NCBI GenBank assembly: GCA_018350325.1
Contig: JAEVLN010000026.1
Coordinates: 186,001 to 250,000, forward strand
Source of the DNA: Globodera rostochiensis
Taxonomy: Eukaryota > Nematoda > Chromadorea > Rhabditida > Heteroderidae
DNA length: 64,000 nt
Direction of reading: 5' to 3'
Below are positions 47,601-57,896 of the stretch, one piece after another. The translations under genes were made by a program, and so were the position numbers. Under the pieces are notes generated by a model. That model was not told the origin of the DNA. It worked only from the letters and a program-made list of their open reading frames with translations, and did no database searches. Numbering within the stretch: position 1 is the first letter of the stretch; the number at the start of each line of letters is the position of its first letter.

Positions 47601-47787
47601 CCTCACCTTCATGCAATTGGCAACATTGTGCGCATCCGCCGCCACCACCACTGCCTGGAGGCGTGCCGTCGTTGGTGGTAATGATGGTTTGTTGCTGATT
47701 GGACTCGGAGGAGGAGGACGGAGTCGGGGACGCTTCGGGGTGATGTTGTTGATGATTATGGTGGTTGTGTTGCGGTGTTGTGACCAT
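44658..47787 (-). CDS. GATA-type transcription factor, EGL-18/ELT-6-like
   Basis: Sequence-specific nuclear factor; in C. elegans EGL-18 and ELT-6 act in seam cells and vulva. Starts MVTTPQHNHHNHQQHH at 47787. Exon 2 has a predicted coiled coil (MRHAVAQLNGKLDRLAEQ then MARVESAMACQR). A long exon (about 46115-46925) is rich in Ser, Asn and Gln, with VVKEEIIVGGG and the basic SRKRKPTRF. The single zinc finger spans two exons: CNNCSTTKTTAWRRDATG (about 45830-45890) and KLVCNACGLYYRLHR (about 45740-45785). It is followed by the basic TNRPVHMRKDFIQQRFRRK (from about 45680). This CX2C-X17-CX2C finger and the RPVHMRKD tail fit the EGL-18/ELT-6 type better than two-finger GATAs. Gln-rich exons follow, and the last (44658-44750) ends LLNGLLEQHSQ. 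Some introns carry repeats. Confidence 0.85.
44868..44992. repeat. Tandem repeat, about 47 bp x 2.6, in a GATA-gene intron
   Basis: Three consecutive copies of AATCAATCAATAATTGAGC followed by ATCAGGTCTGATCGATCA-like sequence, rich in TGATCA/GATC palindromes. It lies downstream (minus sense) of the tRNA-like segment and may be its tail. Confidence 0.85.
45129..45194 (-). repeat. tRNA-like segment with Pol III A and B boxes (possible SINE head)
   Basis: Read on the minus strand it starts AATCCCGGTAGCTCAGTGG and contains GGGTTCGAGCCCC. The first matches a tRNA A box and the second a B box (GGTTCGANNCC). The ends AATCCCGG and CCGGGGTT can pair over eight positions like an acceptor stem (one G-U). 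The anticodon arm does not fold well and the length is about 66, so it is not a normal tRNA gene. It begins three bases into the intron after the exon ending LHRQQ. Confidence 0.6.
47422..47560. mobile_element. Dispersed element with CTAGGGTTG...CCAACCCT ends (copy in GATA intron)
   Basis: Starts CTAGGGTTGTCCCCG and ends TTTGGGACCAACCCT, imperfect inverted ends. The interior is built of GTCGGG, GTCCAAA and TCGGGATC words. Related copies lie at 54004-54145 and 52461-52503. No coding capacity; MITE-like. Confidence 0.6.
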
Positions 47788-48045
47788 TTGGAGGAGTCTC
47801 TTTTTTTTTACAACGAAAAAAATGGACGAAAATAATTTGGGCGGTTGGTTATGTGCCGAAGATGGGTCCAATGAATTGATAATTATGCTGTTGATCAAGT
47901 TGGCACATTTGCATATTATGCTGACAAAATGTGAAGGGAATTGGCGGTGGGAGGCCTCCTAAAAATTGACGTAATTTGAAAAGCAATTCACAATAAGCGC
48001 GGATGGAAGGGCATAAATTTCAGGGGAACGCCGGAGGCGATATGT

Positions 48046-48772
48046 GTCGAGTTTGGGCGTGGACGGGGTTAAATCCGACAGTTCGGGGGCGGGTCGGAAT
48101 TTCGGAGACGGGGTTAAACCCGACAATTCGGGGGCAGGGTTAAATCCAACAATTCGGGGACGGGGTTAAATCCGACAATTCGGGGACGAGTCGGCATAGC
48201 GGGGACGGGGTTAAACCCGACAATTCGGGGGCAGGGTTAAATCCAACAATTCGGGGACGGGGTTAAATCCGACAATTCGGGGACGAGTCGGCATAGCGGG
48301 GACGGGGTTAAACCCGACAATTCGGGGGCAGGGTTAAATCCAACAATTCGGGGACGGGGTTAAATCCGACAATTCGGGGACGAGTCGGCATAGCGGGGAC
48401 GGGGTTAAACCCGACAATTCGGGGGCAGGGTTAAATCCAACAATTCGGGGACGGGGTTAAATCCGACAATTCGGGGACGAGTCGGCATAGCGGGGACGGG
48501 GTTAAACCCGACAATTCGGGGTCAGGGTTAAACCCGACAATTCGGGGGCAGGGTTAAATCCGACAATTCGGGGACGAGTCGGCATAGCGGGGACGGGGTT
48601 AAACCCGACAATTCGGGGGCAGGGTTAAATCCAACAATTCGGGGACGGGGTTAAATCCGACAATTCGAGGACGAGTCGGCATAGCGGGGACGGGGTTAAA
48701 CCCGACAATTCGGGGGCAGGGAAATGCAACAATTCGGGGACAAGTCGGCATAGCGGGGACGGGGTTGGGGGG
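48046..48772. repeat. Satellite array with about 98-bp higher-order unit
   Basis: Basic monomer of about 25 bp, GGGGTTAAATCCGACAATTC followed by GGGGAC. Four variants in order (including one reading GAGTCGGCATAGCGGGGAC) make a unit of about 98 bp that recurs about six times; GTCGGCATAGCGG appears near 48189, 48287, 48385, 48483, 48576, 48675 and 48745. Copies are almost identical. Confidence 0.9.
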
Positions 48773-49274
48773 ACCTCAGCGGTCCAACGAATGAGTGAGA
48801 ACACCCCACACAGTGGCAAAATGAATGTGTGGGAGGGGGGGGGGAGGGATAAGCGGGTGGGGGGGGTGAAATAATCAGCCGGGAGGGAGAGGGGAGGGGG
48901 CCCTCCACCTCATCGATCGATTCACACAAACATCATCAGAGAGAGAGCTGCTGATGGTTGATGTGATGATAATGCGACGATCGACGCCGGAGGGGGAGGG
49001 GGAGGGGAGGGGGGGGGGATGTTTTGGTGAGGGAGCCGTCCGTGAGTGAGTGAGTGAATATGGGAGGTGAGGCGCTGATCAGTGGTGATCTGGCGAGACG
49101 GCTTTTATCTGACTGACAATGGGGGGAGGAATAATTGCTGTTGATCAAAGGCTGATCAGTGCTTGAGGGGCTGTTTTCAGGGTACCGGAATTTGTGGGAG
49201 GTAACTCCAAAAATCCGGGCATTTTTTTTCTCGTTTTAATTAGGCTTCGTGGGGTCAGATTCCTGACAGTCCAG

Positions 49275-49405
49275 AGTAGAGTTGGCACCCTGACCCCGAT
49301 CCCCGACGATTTTGGATCAATCCCCGATCCCCGACCTTTCACAACACCGGTCCCCAAACTTTTCCCTCCCCGAACGTCAGGATGCCAACCCGACTCCAAA
49401 CCAAC
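49275..49405. repeat. Diverged copy of the CCCCGATCCCCGAC dispersed repeat
   Basis: GTTGGCACCCTGACCCCGAT, CCCCGACGATTTTGGA and CCCCGATCCCCGACC resemble, in inverse sense, the interior of the elements at 47422 and 54004. Ends were not fixed. Confidence 0.4.
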
Positions 49406-52154
49406 CCCTCCAGGCGAGTCGTCAAAGCCCTAATTAAATTTTCTCCTTCAATGCTGAAGAAAAAGCCTAAAGAAAACAAAAAAATTAAATTCTCAAAAAT
49501 TTTTTTTTGTTTTAAATGTCTGCAATCCTTTGGGCTTGGCCAATCATTTTGCGCAAAGAGTGATTTGGCCACGGACAGATAAGGGGGGGGGGGAGGCTTT
49601 TGTGAAAAGAGATGCTTACGAATTGATAACACAACCAGCCACCAGAGAAGAGGGCACGGGCGCAACGAGGCGAATTTTGCCGTCAGAAATTATCGACGAA
49701 AGATTGGGAACGAAGATAATTAGTGAGTACATTAAAAGTAGGTAAGAAGTAACAATGGGAAATTCCGAATTTTCGGGGGTTAAATTTTAATAGATAACCC
49801 CTACGGCGGAGGGGGGGGGGCGTGCCCATCGACGCCACCCCCCGGGGGTGGGGAAATTCGAGAATATTATAAATGTAGATAATTGGTGGTCCTCCAAAGT
49901 TCGGGAACTTTGGGCTGGGCCGAGCCCCAAATTAATTCGAGCGGCGCCCTATGGGGCTGCTATGTGCCTTTGGGGGATGTAAAACAGTGTATTTAAATGG
50001 GGGGAAGGCGAAGAATGATAAACAAATTTGTCCCCCAACTCATCAGTCGTCGGCCCCGGCGGTGATGGCGGCGGTTGGGGCGAATGGGTGAGTCCTCCCC
50101 CCGGGGGGACTCCCCCCCCCCCTCCCCCAGCCCCATCACCGAGTCTCTGTGCGCGGGGGGGGGGGAATAATGGTTAAGTGAGGAAAATGATGGAGGAGGA
50201 GGCAAATAATATCAATGGGGGAGAAGACGACGAAGAGGGATGGCAGTATCAGGCGCCCCCCCCCCCCTCCCCCCGGGGGGGTGATGGTTGTTGGTGAGGA
50301 AATCTGCCCCCCCCACTGCGCGGGGGGTAGGTAGGGGGGGGGGAACAACGACCGATACGAGGGGGGGGGGGGACAACACTACGCCACAACGACGGCGATG
50401 ACCAACCCCAACATCAGTCCGCCCTCCCCCCCCCCCCTCCGGTGATCATTCATTGAACAAGGCGGCGGGGTGGGGGGGGGGGAAATGAGGGCAATGTGAG
50501 GGAGGGGGGGGGGAATGGAAGTGAGTGTCGTCTCTCTCTGGAAGATCCATCCCCGCAAGTGAAGAAGAGTTTTGCAAAAATGAAAAACACCCCCAGGCGA
50601 TCCTTCAGGGGAAAGAACAAACGAAAAGACAAAGAGGGGGAGAATTAAGACGGAAACTCCCCGGAAAGAGAGATGATATTCATTCCCCTCAGGGGAAGAT
50701 AATATGTACAAGTGACGCGCCCCAGGGCAAATAGGCAATTTCGGGAACAAAGCAATAATGTTTTCTGTTCTTTCAAATATTTTGTATTAAAATGATGTCA
50801 TTGGGAAGGGGGGGGGCATAATTCCATCGGAGAATTCAAATTTTGGGGAGAATGGGGGGGGGGGTGAGAGTGCAATTTCAATCAATCATTTTTATCATCC
50901 CCTCCCCCCCGCCCATTGTTGTTCACCTCCAATCTTTTCGCAGGGCTTGCCCCTAGCGCCGGGGGGGGGGTCAAATCTCTGCTGCTGCTGCTGCTGCTGA
51001 ATTTGGCCGGGCTGCTGTGCACATAGCCCCCCCTCCCCCCGGGGGGGGGGAGCCTTGGCCACAGCCCCCCCCCCCATCGATTGGGCCCCTGTGCCTCCAC
51101 TGATAAGAAAGAGTGAGAGAAAAAGAAAGAGTGTGTGGTGTGGGTAGGTAATGAGCGCGAGACGGCCAGACAGAGTGGTCAGAGAGGCAGAGGAGCAAGG
51201 ATAAGCGGCGTTAATATCAGCGGAAGCGCAAATTTCAAAATCCACTGCCCACAGGCAAATTGCTGACTAAACTAATCTCTATCCCCGGAGGCGTTTTCCG
51301 GTTTAAAAATTCAACAATTTTAATTTTGAAGACTTTTTTAATTTCCACCAAAAGGGGACATTCGATATGTGTAAGACCAGTGCTGCTGTCCTTTTGAAGC
51401 TTTGAGATAAAGCGGTGGCGGATGAACAACGCCGGGGGGGGGGGGGACAACGCAACGCCGGTCCACCCGCCCTCCGCCGGGGGATGGACACTCTGCCCAA
51501 TTTGAAGGGGCGCAGCTGCTGGATGTCCGTCCCCCCCCCCACGCCCTCGGGGGGAGGGGAGGGGGGCGGTGCCTTTCACTTTCTCTCCCACCTCTCTCTC
51601 TCTCTTTCCGGCATTGTTCTTTCTTCTCCATTTGTTTCCCCCCGGGGGGCAGCACAGAGTGTAGTGAGTGAGAGTGACTGACTGATATTGCGCTTCAGGC
51701 AATTTGAAGGCAGACAGACAAAAAAAAGAGAGGAGAGAGAAAACGAAAAGATTTTTTTGCAAGAGACAGAGAGTGAGAGAGAACTAACTCTCTGTTTATG
51801 TTTTCTCTGCTCACTTCATTCAACAGGTGTGTGTCTGACTTCTCTCTCTCTCTCTGATTGTGAGCCCCCGGGGGGGGGGGGGGCATTTTGGGCCATTGTC
51901 CTCCCCCCCTGCATATTTTATCAATGTGGTTGGTGGAAAGCCCGACGGGGCAATGCTTTCTTTGAGCGCACATCTGCTGCTGTTGCGGAAAAGCGGAGGG
52001 AAGAAAATATTTATTTATTTGAAATTTTAAGTTCCCTTCGGGCACATTTTTTCAAAAACCAACGATTAAGCGAATGATAACGAAAGAGATTTTTGAAAAA
52101 TAACTTTCGAGAGTTGTGAAATCAGGCCTTCTATCCTTGTTCCATGTGACCGAA

Positions 52155-52375
52155 ATGATTTACTCTGGTCGACTGATCAAAAGGACGGACCGAAAGGACT
52201 GATCGGAAGGACTGATCAAAAGGACGGATCGAAAGGACTGATCGGAAGGACTGATCGAAAGGACTGATCGGAAAAACTGATCGGAAGGACTGATCGAAAG
52301 GACTGATCGGAAGAACTGATCGGAAGGACTGATCGAAAGGACTGATCGGAAGGACTGATCAAATCCGGGATGATC
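52155..52375. repeat. 13-bp tandem repeat GGACTGATCGRAA
   Basis: About 15 copies of GGACTGATCGAAA / GGACTGATCGGAA / GGACTGATCAAAA alternate, giving an approximate 26-bp higher-order period. GATC/TGATCA palindromes recur every 13 bases. Confidence 0.9.
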
Positions 52376-52460
52376 CAAAAGGGACAACTCGAATTGTTAT
52401 TAGCTTCCGATTTGGGTAATTCGGAAAATGCCCTTAGGGTAAAAATCGGGGGGGGGGGGG

Positions 52461-52503
52461 TAGGGTTGGCCATGCCGGGAATCGGAGTCGGGGACCAACC
52501 CTC
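52461..52503. mobile_element. Short copy of the TAGGGTTGG...CCAACCCT element
   Basis: Only 43 bases: TAGGGTTGGCCATGCCGGG, then TCGGAGTCGGGGACCAACCCT. Same ends as the copies at 47422 and 54004, so probably an internally deleted relative. Confidence 0.5.
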
Positions 52504-54003
52504 GGGTGGGTTAACCCTTTCGAGAAGCTTGAGTGGGGAATCGAGAATATGATGCAATTTCTTAGGTTGGGCTCTGAATTCGGCACAAAATCCCTTTAGG
52601 GGAGAAGTTTTTCACCCCCCCCCCTCTTTTTGTTGCCCATTGTCCACCCCCAAATTGAATTGAATTAAATGAATTTAATGCATCACCAAAATTTTGCCCA
52701 TTACAAAATTTGAAAAAAAAAGAAATTGGCGGGGGGGGGGAGGCGAGCGAATAATTCCTTTTCCATTTTCGCCCAATAGAGGGGGGAGACAACAATGGCA
52801 AATGGATGGGAAAATGGACGACCAAAAGTCGTTTTTATGTTGCGTTATCCGAACGATTTAATTTGCGTCCAAAAATTAGCGAATTTTTGCAAATTTTTAT
52901 TTTTCTTTACAAATTTTTAATTTGCATAAAATTGCTGAACAAAATGTTTTGAACGTACCTTCTGAACACACATTTCTTGCAAACAGATTCAAATTGAGAT
53001 GAAAAAGGTAACTTTGATCAGTAGTGATTACTGTACATAGTAAGTACCGTACCCGAATGATTACAAAAATGGGGAAAGCTGCTACCGTATAACCCCAAGC
53101 ACCATTCAATGCATTTTTGTGTGATGATTGCGTTAAATTTATTGAAGGCTAGTTGATGGATACTATCTTTACGGTCAGAATGGCACATACTGTAAAGAGC
53201 TTGTAGCTTTTGTTGGATGATTACTGTAAGAAGGGCTGACCATTCCTCGCGCGGTATTACGGTAAGATCGGTGGGGGAGGGGTCACTTACAGCGAGAATT
53301 GGCGCTGTGTTGCTGTTGTGGTGAGTGTGCTGTGTTAAGGGAGAGGCGCGCTGTGTTCTCTCAGAGAATGGACTGACCGATCGGCCTCCTCCTTTTATAC
53401 CCCAAAGCCCCCCGGGGGGATGACTTTTCCCATTTCTGTGGGTACACACCTTCGCCTCCCCCAAAAGGTCCCCCGATTTTTGGTCGTCTTGTCACGCCCC
53501 CCCCCCTACCCCTAACCCCCAAATCACTTCAACAAAAGGGGGGGGGGGTGGTCAATTTGTGTCGTCCCCCCCGGCCCCTCCCCCCGCCCCATCCAATTTC
53601 CATTCACAAAATTGCGCCTGTCCAATCGGGCGCTGGGGCTGCTCCTTCTAAAGAAAGTCAGCAACGCCTGCCTCAATCACCGCGGAGGGCGAGGAGGTCA
53701 CCCCCCCCCCCCCACAACCGCTGCTGCTGCTGCGGCTCCTTCCTGTCTTAGTCAAACACTTTGTGTCGACGGGCAAATGGGCGGGGGGGGGGGGAGTGAG
53801 TGAATGAGTGACTTTCGTCTGATTGGGAACAGCAAATTGGCGGGGCTAATGATGCTAAAACATTTGTTTCGGAAACCGAGAAATGCCTTTATGGGGGAGG
53901 GGGGACGCGTGCATTGATTTTGAAGCCTTATAGTTAGGACAGACACAAATTGAGTGAGTACCCCAACAATCAACGATACGAGTTCTGTTGGACATTGTTT
54001 AAG

Positions 54004-54145
54004 CTAGGGTTTGGTCCTCGACCCCTCGGGGGCTAGAAAGTCGAGGGATGGGGAGGTCGAGGTTGGCCATGTCAGGCATCGGGGGTCGGGGACGTCCAAA
54101 TTTTCGGGGTCGGGAAGCCCTTCGGGGATCGGGGACCAACCCTAG
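54004..54145. mobile_element. Dispersed element with CTAGGGTTTGGTCC...GGACCAACCCTAG ends
   Basis: The best-preserved copy of the family. Its terminal inverted repeats match over about 13 bases, with a single extra T on the left. The interior contains GGTTGGCCATGTCAGGCATC and GTCGGGGACGTCCAAATTTT, matching the copy at 47422 (which has GAGTTGGCCATG and GGGGACGTCCAAATT). No coding capacity. Confidence 0.7.
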
Positions 54146-57100
54146 TTTAAACCGGATGGCATTTTGGCAGGTCAGAGTCCGTGATCGGGGACATTATGGG
54201 TCGGCCACGTGCCGGCTTCTTCAAGGATTAGTGATGGGAATTTGACTTAGAGAGTGATCTATAAAGGTGGTGATTGATCGTCAAGAATTCGTGGACATGC
54301 TTAGTAGCCCTCTCTCTCTCCAATCGTCCCCGCAAAATCCTCAATCGGACGGAGTCGGCTGACCTCGATCCAGCCGTCACAATGGATCAGCCCCAGCCCG
54401 AGCAGCACACCCTCAAATTTGGATAAACACACACAACACCCACCCAAACATCCAATTCCATCTCTTCCGAAATCCTCCCAAAGATGGACGGATAATGGAT
54501 CGTCCCCCCCCCCCCCGGGGGGCTGGCTGAGCACACTGCTCTCTGCTGCTGCTGCTGCTGCTGATGGATGTGATTGAGGTTGTGTGTGTTGTGCTGGGAG
54601 GTTGAGGGACTCCCCGCTCCCCCCTCAAAAATTGTTGTCGCCACCTTCGCCCGGGGGGTAGGGGGGGAGGTGGGATCGCTGCAGCCACTCACTCACTCAG
54701 TCACCGCCATCTTTGGATTTTGGGGGAGGGTTGCGCTGTGGCTGCTGATGATGTTGAGGTGGGGGCGGTGATGGTGGTACCAATCAGCACGACGACGACG
54801 ACAACGACGACGACGGGTGAGGGAGGAGGGAAAGGACACGATGTGCAAAATTTGGGGGGAGGGGAGGGGGGCACGCAATCAGAGGGGGCTGTGGGAGGGT
54901 GGGGGGGGGCTCAAAGACGAACACAATGGGGTCCAATTGACACATTTGGGCTAGGGGAATCAGTCCAGATGGATGGGAAAGTGGGGGAGGGGACTTTGAA
55001 TGGAAATGGGGACTGGGGGAAGGGGGGGGGGAGGTGGGGAGGGGGGGAGCTTTGGATTGGACATGGGGGGGGGGGGGACCACGCCAGCACTGGACGAATG
55101 GACGGACCCTAAATACCGAGAGAATTGTCTACTTTTGATGGAGGGATAAAAGCGGCAACCTTTTCAAGCTCAGTGATTGATTGATTGATTGGACTCTCTG
55201 ATCACTGATCAGAGTCTATCCTTTTGCTGGTTGATCCTCTCATCATTTGTGCCATCTTCACAGAGTTTCCCATGCCCATTCAAAGCGTCCCCCCCCTTCC
55301 CTCAATCCCCCGCTGTGCGCAGAGATCGGTGCCCTCTTCAGCGAAATTGGGACGGACGCCCCCCGAAGGGTCGAAGAGATTCCCTGCCACCCCCACCCAT
55401 TCAAGTTGAATGTGACGAAAATGAGGGCAAGATGAATGCATTTTGAGGGAATCGCCGGAGGGGGAGGGGGGGGGGGGGGGGATAAGCCCGGGGAGCATCT
55501 TTGAGGGATAATGGCGGATAAATGTGCAGGCACAGCGAAGCGCGCACAATGAGGTCAAGTCGATGCTCAAAAAAATCACATCTTCAACAATAATTTTACG
55601 ACAAAAAAATTTCGCGGAGATCATTTTTAAACAATTTTTAAAGGCATAAGTTTTGCACGAGTCCTAGAAGCATAAAAATTGGGCTAGCACGGTGCCGGGA
55701 CTTTTGAGGAAGCTCGGGACCGGGACCAAATTTGGTTTCGGTCAAAAAACCGGGACTAAGAGACAAAAATAAAGTCAAAGATTTGCGAAAAACCGGGATA
55801 AATATTCCCAAGGTTGACACTTCAGTACTGGTCCGTCCCGTTCGAGCAAAATTCGAGATTTTAAATGCAAAACGGAACTTGCGCGGCTTCATCATTCTTT
55901 CGTTGCGTGGTATTCAAAATTTCGTTAAAGCCGGGCTTTTACCAGTTCCGGGTCTGCCGATTAAATTGTTGGTCCCCTCCCCCCGGATGTCTTTTTTAAA
56001 CACTTCATAAAGTGTCCGTTAAACTCTTTAATAGAGGATCGGACCGACTTTTTTAACTTTTTTGTGAATTTTTGAATGCCAAATTTTGACACACCGCCAA
56101 TTTGGCGGATGCCTTCCCCTCAAGGACATTTGTCAGCGCCGCCGCTCTCACCAATCCCTCTAATCACCCCCCCCCCCCCAAACAATTCCATTCTCCAAAA
56201 ATGCTTTCAGCACATTCAACCACTACACTTCCTGCTGTTGCTGTTGTTGCTCCACTTCACCTCACTTCGTCGTCCTTGTCAACAGTGTCACTGAAACTGC
56301 CCTGAAAACGAACCTCTAACCCCCTTTTTGCGTTTCGAGTGCAATTATTTTTGACTCTGACGCCGCAGGGGCAATTACCCTCCCCTCTCCGGGGGCGTAA
56401 TGATCGGTGAGAACAACTGAAAGCATTGCCCCCCCCCTCCTCCCCTCCGGGGGTTGATCAGATGAAAATTTGTTGGCAAACTTATGCAAAGAATGCAACA
56501 AAGACTTAGAACGGTTGGTAAAGCACCGTTTCTTGATCACTTTGTGCATCTTTCTCGTCACACATTATCAGAGACTCGCGCAGAGTCTGATCAGATTGGA
56601 ATAAACTCCATTTACAGGGGCTGATCGACTGACTGATCAGCAAGCAGATCAGAATGTGCTCTGTTTGCGCCTCATTGACGGCGCGCTGTTGTTGAGTTTC
56701 GTTGACCTCATTTGCTGCTGGAATTGGAAGTGAAGATTGCGCCGATTATGCGATTATTTGACAGCGGCGATAACATTGAACAATTTAAATTTGAACAATT
56801 ATTTGTTGACTCAATGCGCAGCCATCGTCCAAATGGCGCAGAAACAATTAGCAACTCGACAATGAATGGCACGAGTTTGATGCCATTCGAAAGCTCATAA
56901 TGTGATATAGATAGCAGTAAGCAAAGGCTAAGCAATTCGATCGGGGTCAAAAAAGTTAAAGCATCTTTTTGTCGGCATTCCTTTTATGTTTTGCCATTTT
57001 TCAATCATTCCTTTGGCGTTGTGCATGCGTTGTGCATTTTTTAATTTCATCTTTTGGCGTTGTGTATTTTGAATTTGCGACTTTTTCATTGGAAAACTAA

Positions 57101-57870
57101 ACAAAAAGTAAAACAAAAAAAGGAGAAGAACAAACATTTGGCGAAAGCGAGGCGGAAGCGAACATAGCCGAGCGCTGTGTGATTGTGATGAAAGAAGACG
57201 GGGGGAGTAAATGGTGGACGACAGGAAATAGAGTGAATAAGTGCTTTTGGAAAGGTTTGGTGGTCTCCCCCCCCCCCCTTATCATTTTGCATCTGATTTT
57301 CCCGTGTTTTTAGTATAAGGAAGCGTTAATATGTAGCAAAAAAATTTGACGGATGCGCGTATTGGCACTTTCTTTAGGACGTGCCGCAAATTGCGGAAAT
57401 TTTTGCTGGGGGGAGGGAAGACGCAAAAAAGGGCACCCAAAAAATGGGGGGGGGGGGGGATCATCCAAAAAACTGTTGCGGATTATTAAACGCGCTCTCA
57501 CTTCCCCCCCCCCCCCGCCACAAAGAACATTTTGTTCGTCCACCTTTTGAGCATGTCTTCTCTTTATAAAGGGTGGCATTTAAATTTGCATGCTTTTCGC
57601 ATAAAACACAAATTTTTTGTTTGGAGTTGACTTTTAAAAATTTTTATAATTGTCCGTTTTATTCATTCTCCATTTTTCATTTTATTTTACCCTCATTAAT
57701 GCCATGCTTTTTTGCGGTTGGACCCATTTTTTATACGTACAAACGAACTTTTTAAGTCTGAATCAATTACAAAAAATTTACAAGAATTATGTCCGCTTGT
57801 TAGCACTTTTATTTTGTTTTTTTATGTCAGTGTAATAGTCCCTTCTTTTCACTAACATTTTTATTTAAAT

Positions 57871-57880
57871 TGTTTTTTAG
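57871..57880 (+). promoter_or_regulatory. Candidate trans-splice acceptor for the dynein intermediate chain
   Basis: TGTTTTTTAG ends 16 bases before the ATG at 57897, in an AT-rich leader. Typical nematode spliced-leader position. Inference. Confidence 0.55.
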
Positions 57881-57896
57881 CATAATAAATAAATAA

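Larger units (their letters stand above)
47788..57896. other. About 10 kb without a recognisable gene
   Basis: 5' flank of the GATA gene, then a satellite (48046-48772), then 48.8-55.5 kb of GC-rich DNA. That DNA has dozens of G or C runs of 8 or more and repeated CCCCCCGGGGGG palindromes. Next come a 13-bp repeat (52155-52375) and dispersed elements near 49275, 52461 and 54004. Open frames here are Pro/Gly/Ser-rich translations of the runs. 52850-53300 and 55500-57890 are closer to average composition but show no domain or exon chain that could be supported. The right end is the 5' flank of the dynein gene. Confidence 0.6.

Noticed and set aside
53018..53464. 148-codon minus-strand frame
   Set aside because: Mixed composition crossing a poly-G region, no recognised domain, and no supporting exon chain.
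54301..54534. Minus-strand frame with a plausible-looking stretch (FEGVLLGLGLIHCDGWIEV)
   Set aside because: Isolated, ends in GA microsatellite-like sequence, starts in a C/G palindrome; no neighbours to join.
56708..56950. Short overlapping frames near 56.7-56.9 kb
   Set aside because: Both strands are open over about 60 to 80 codons, no similarity is recognised and no splice partners were found.
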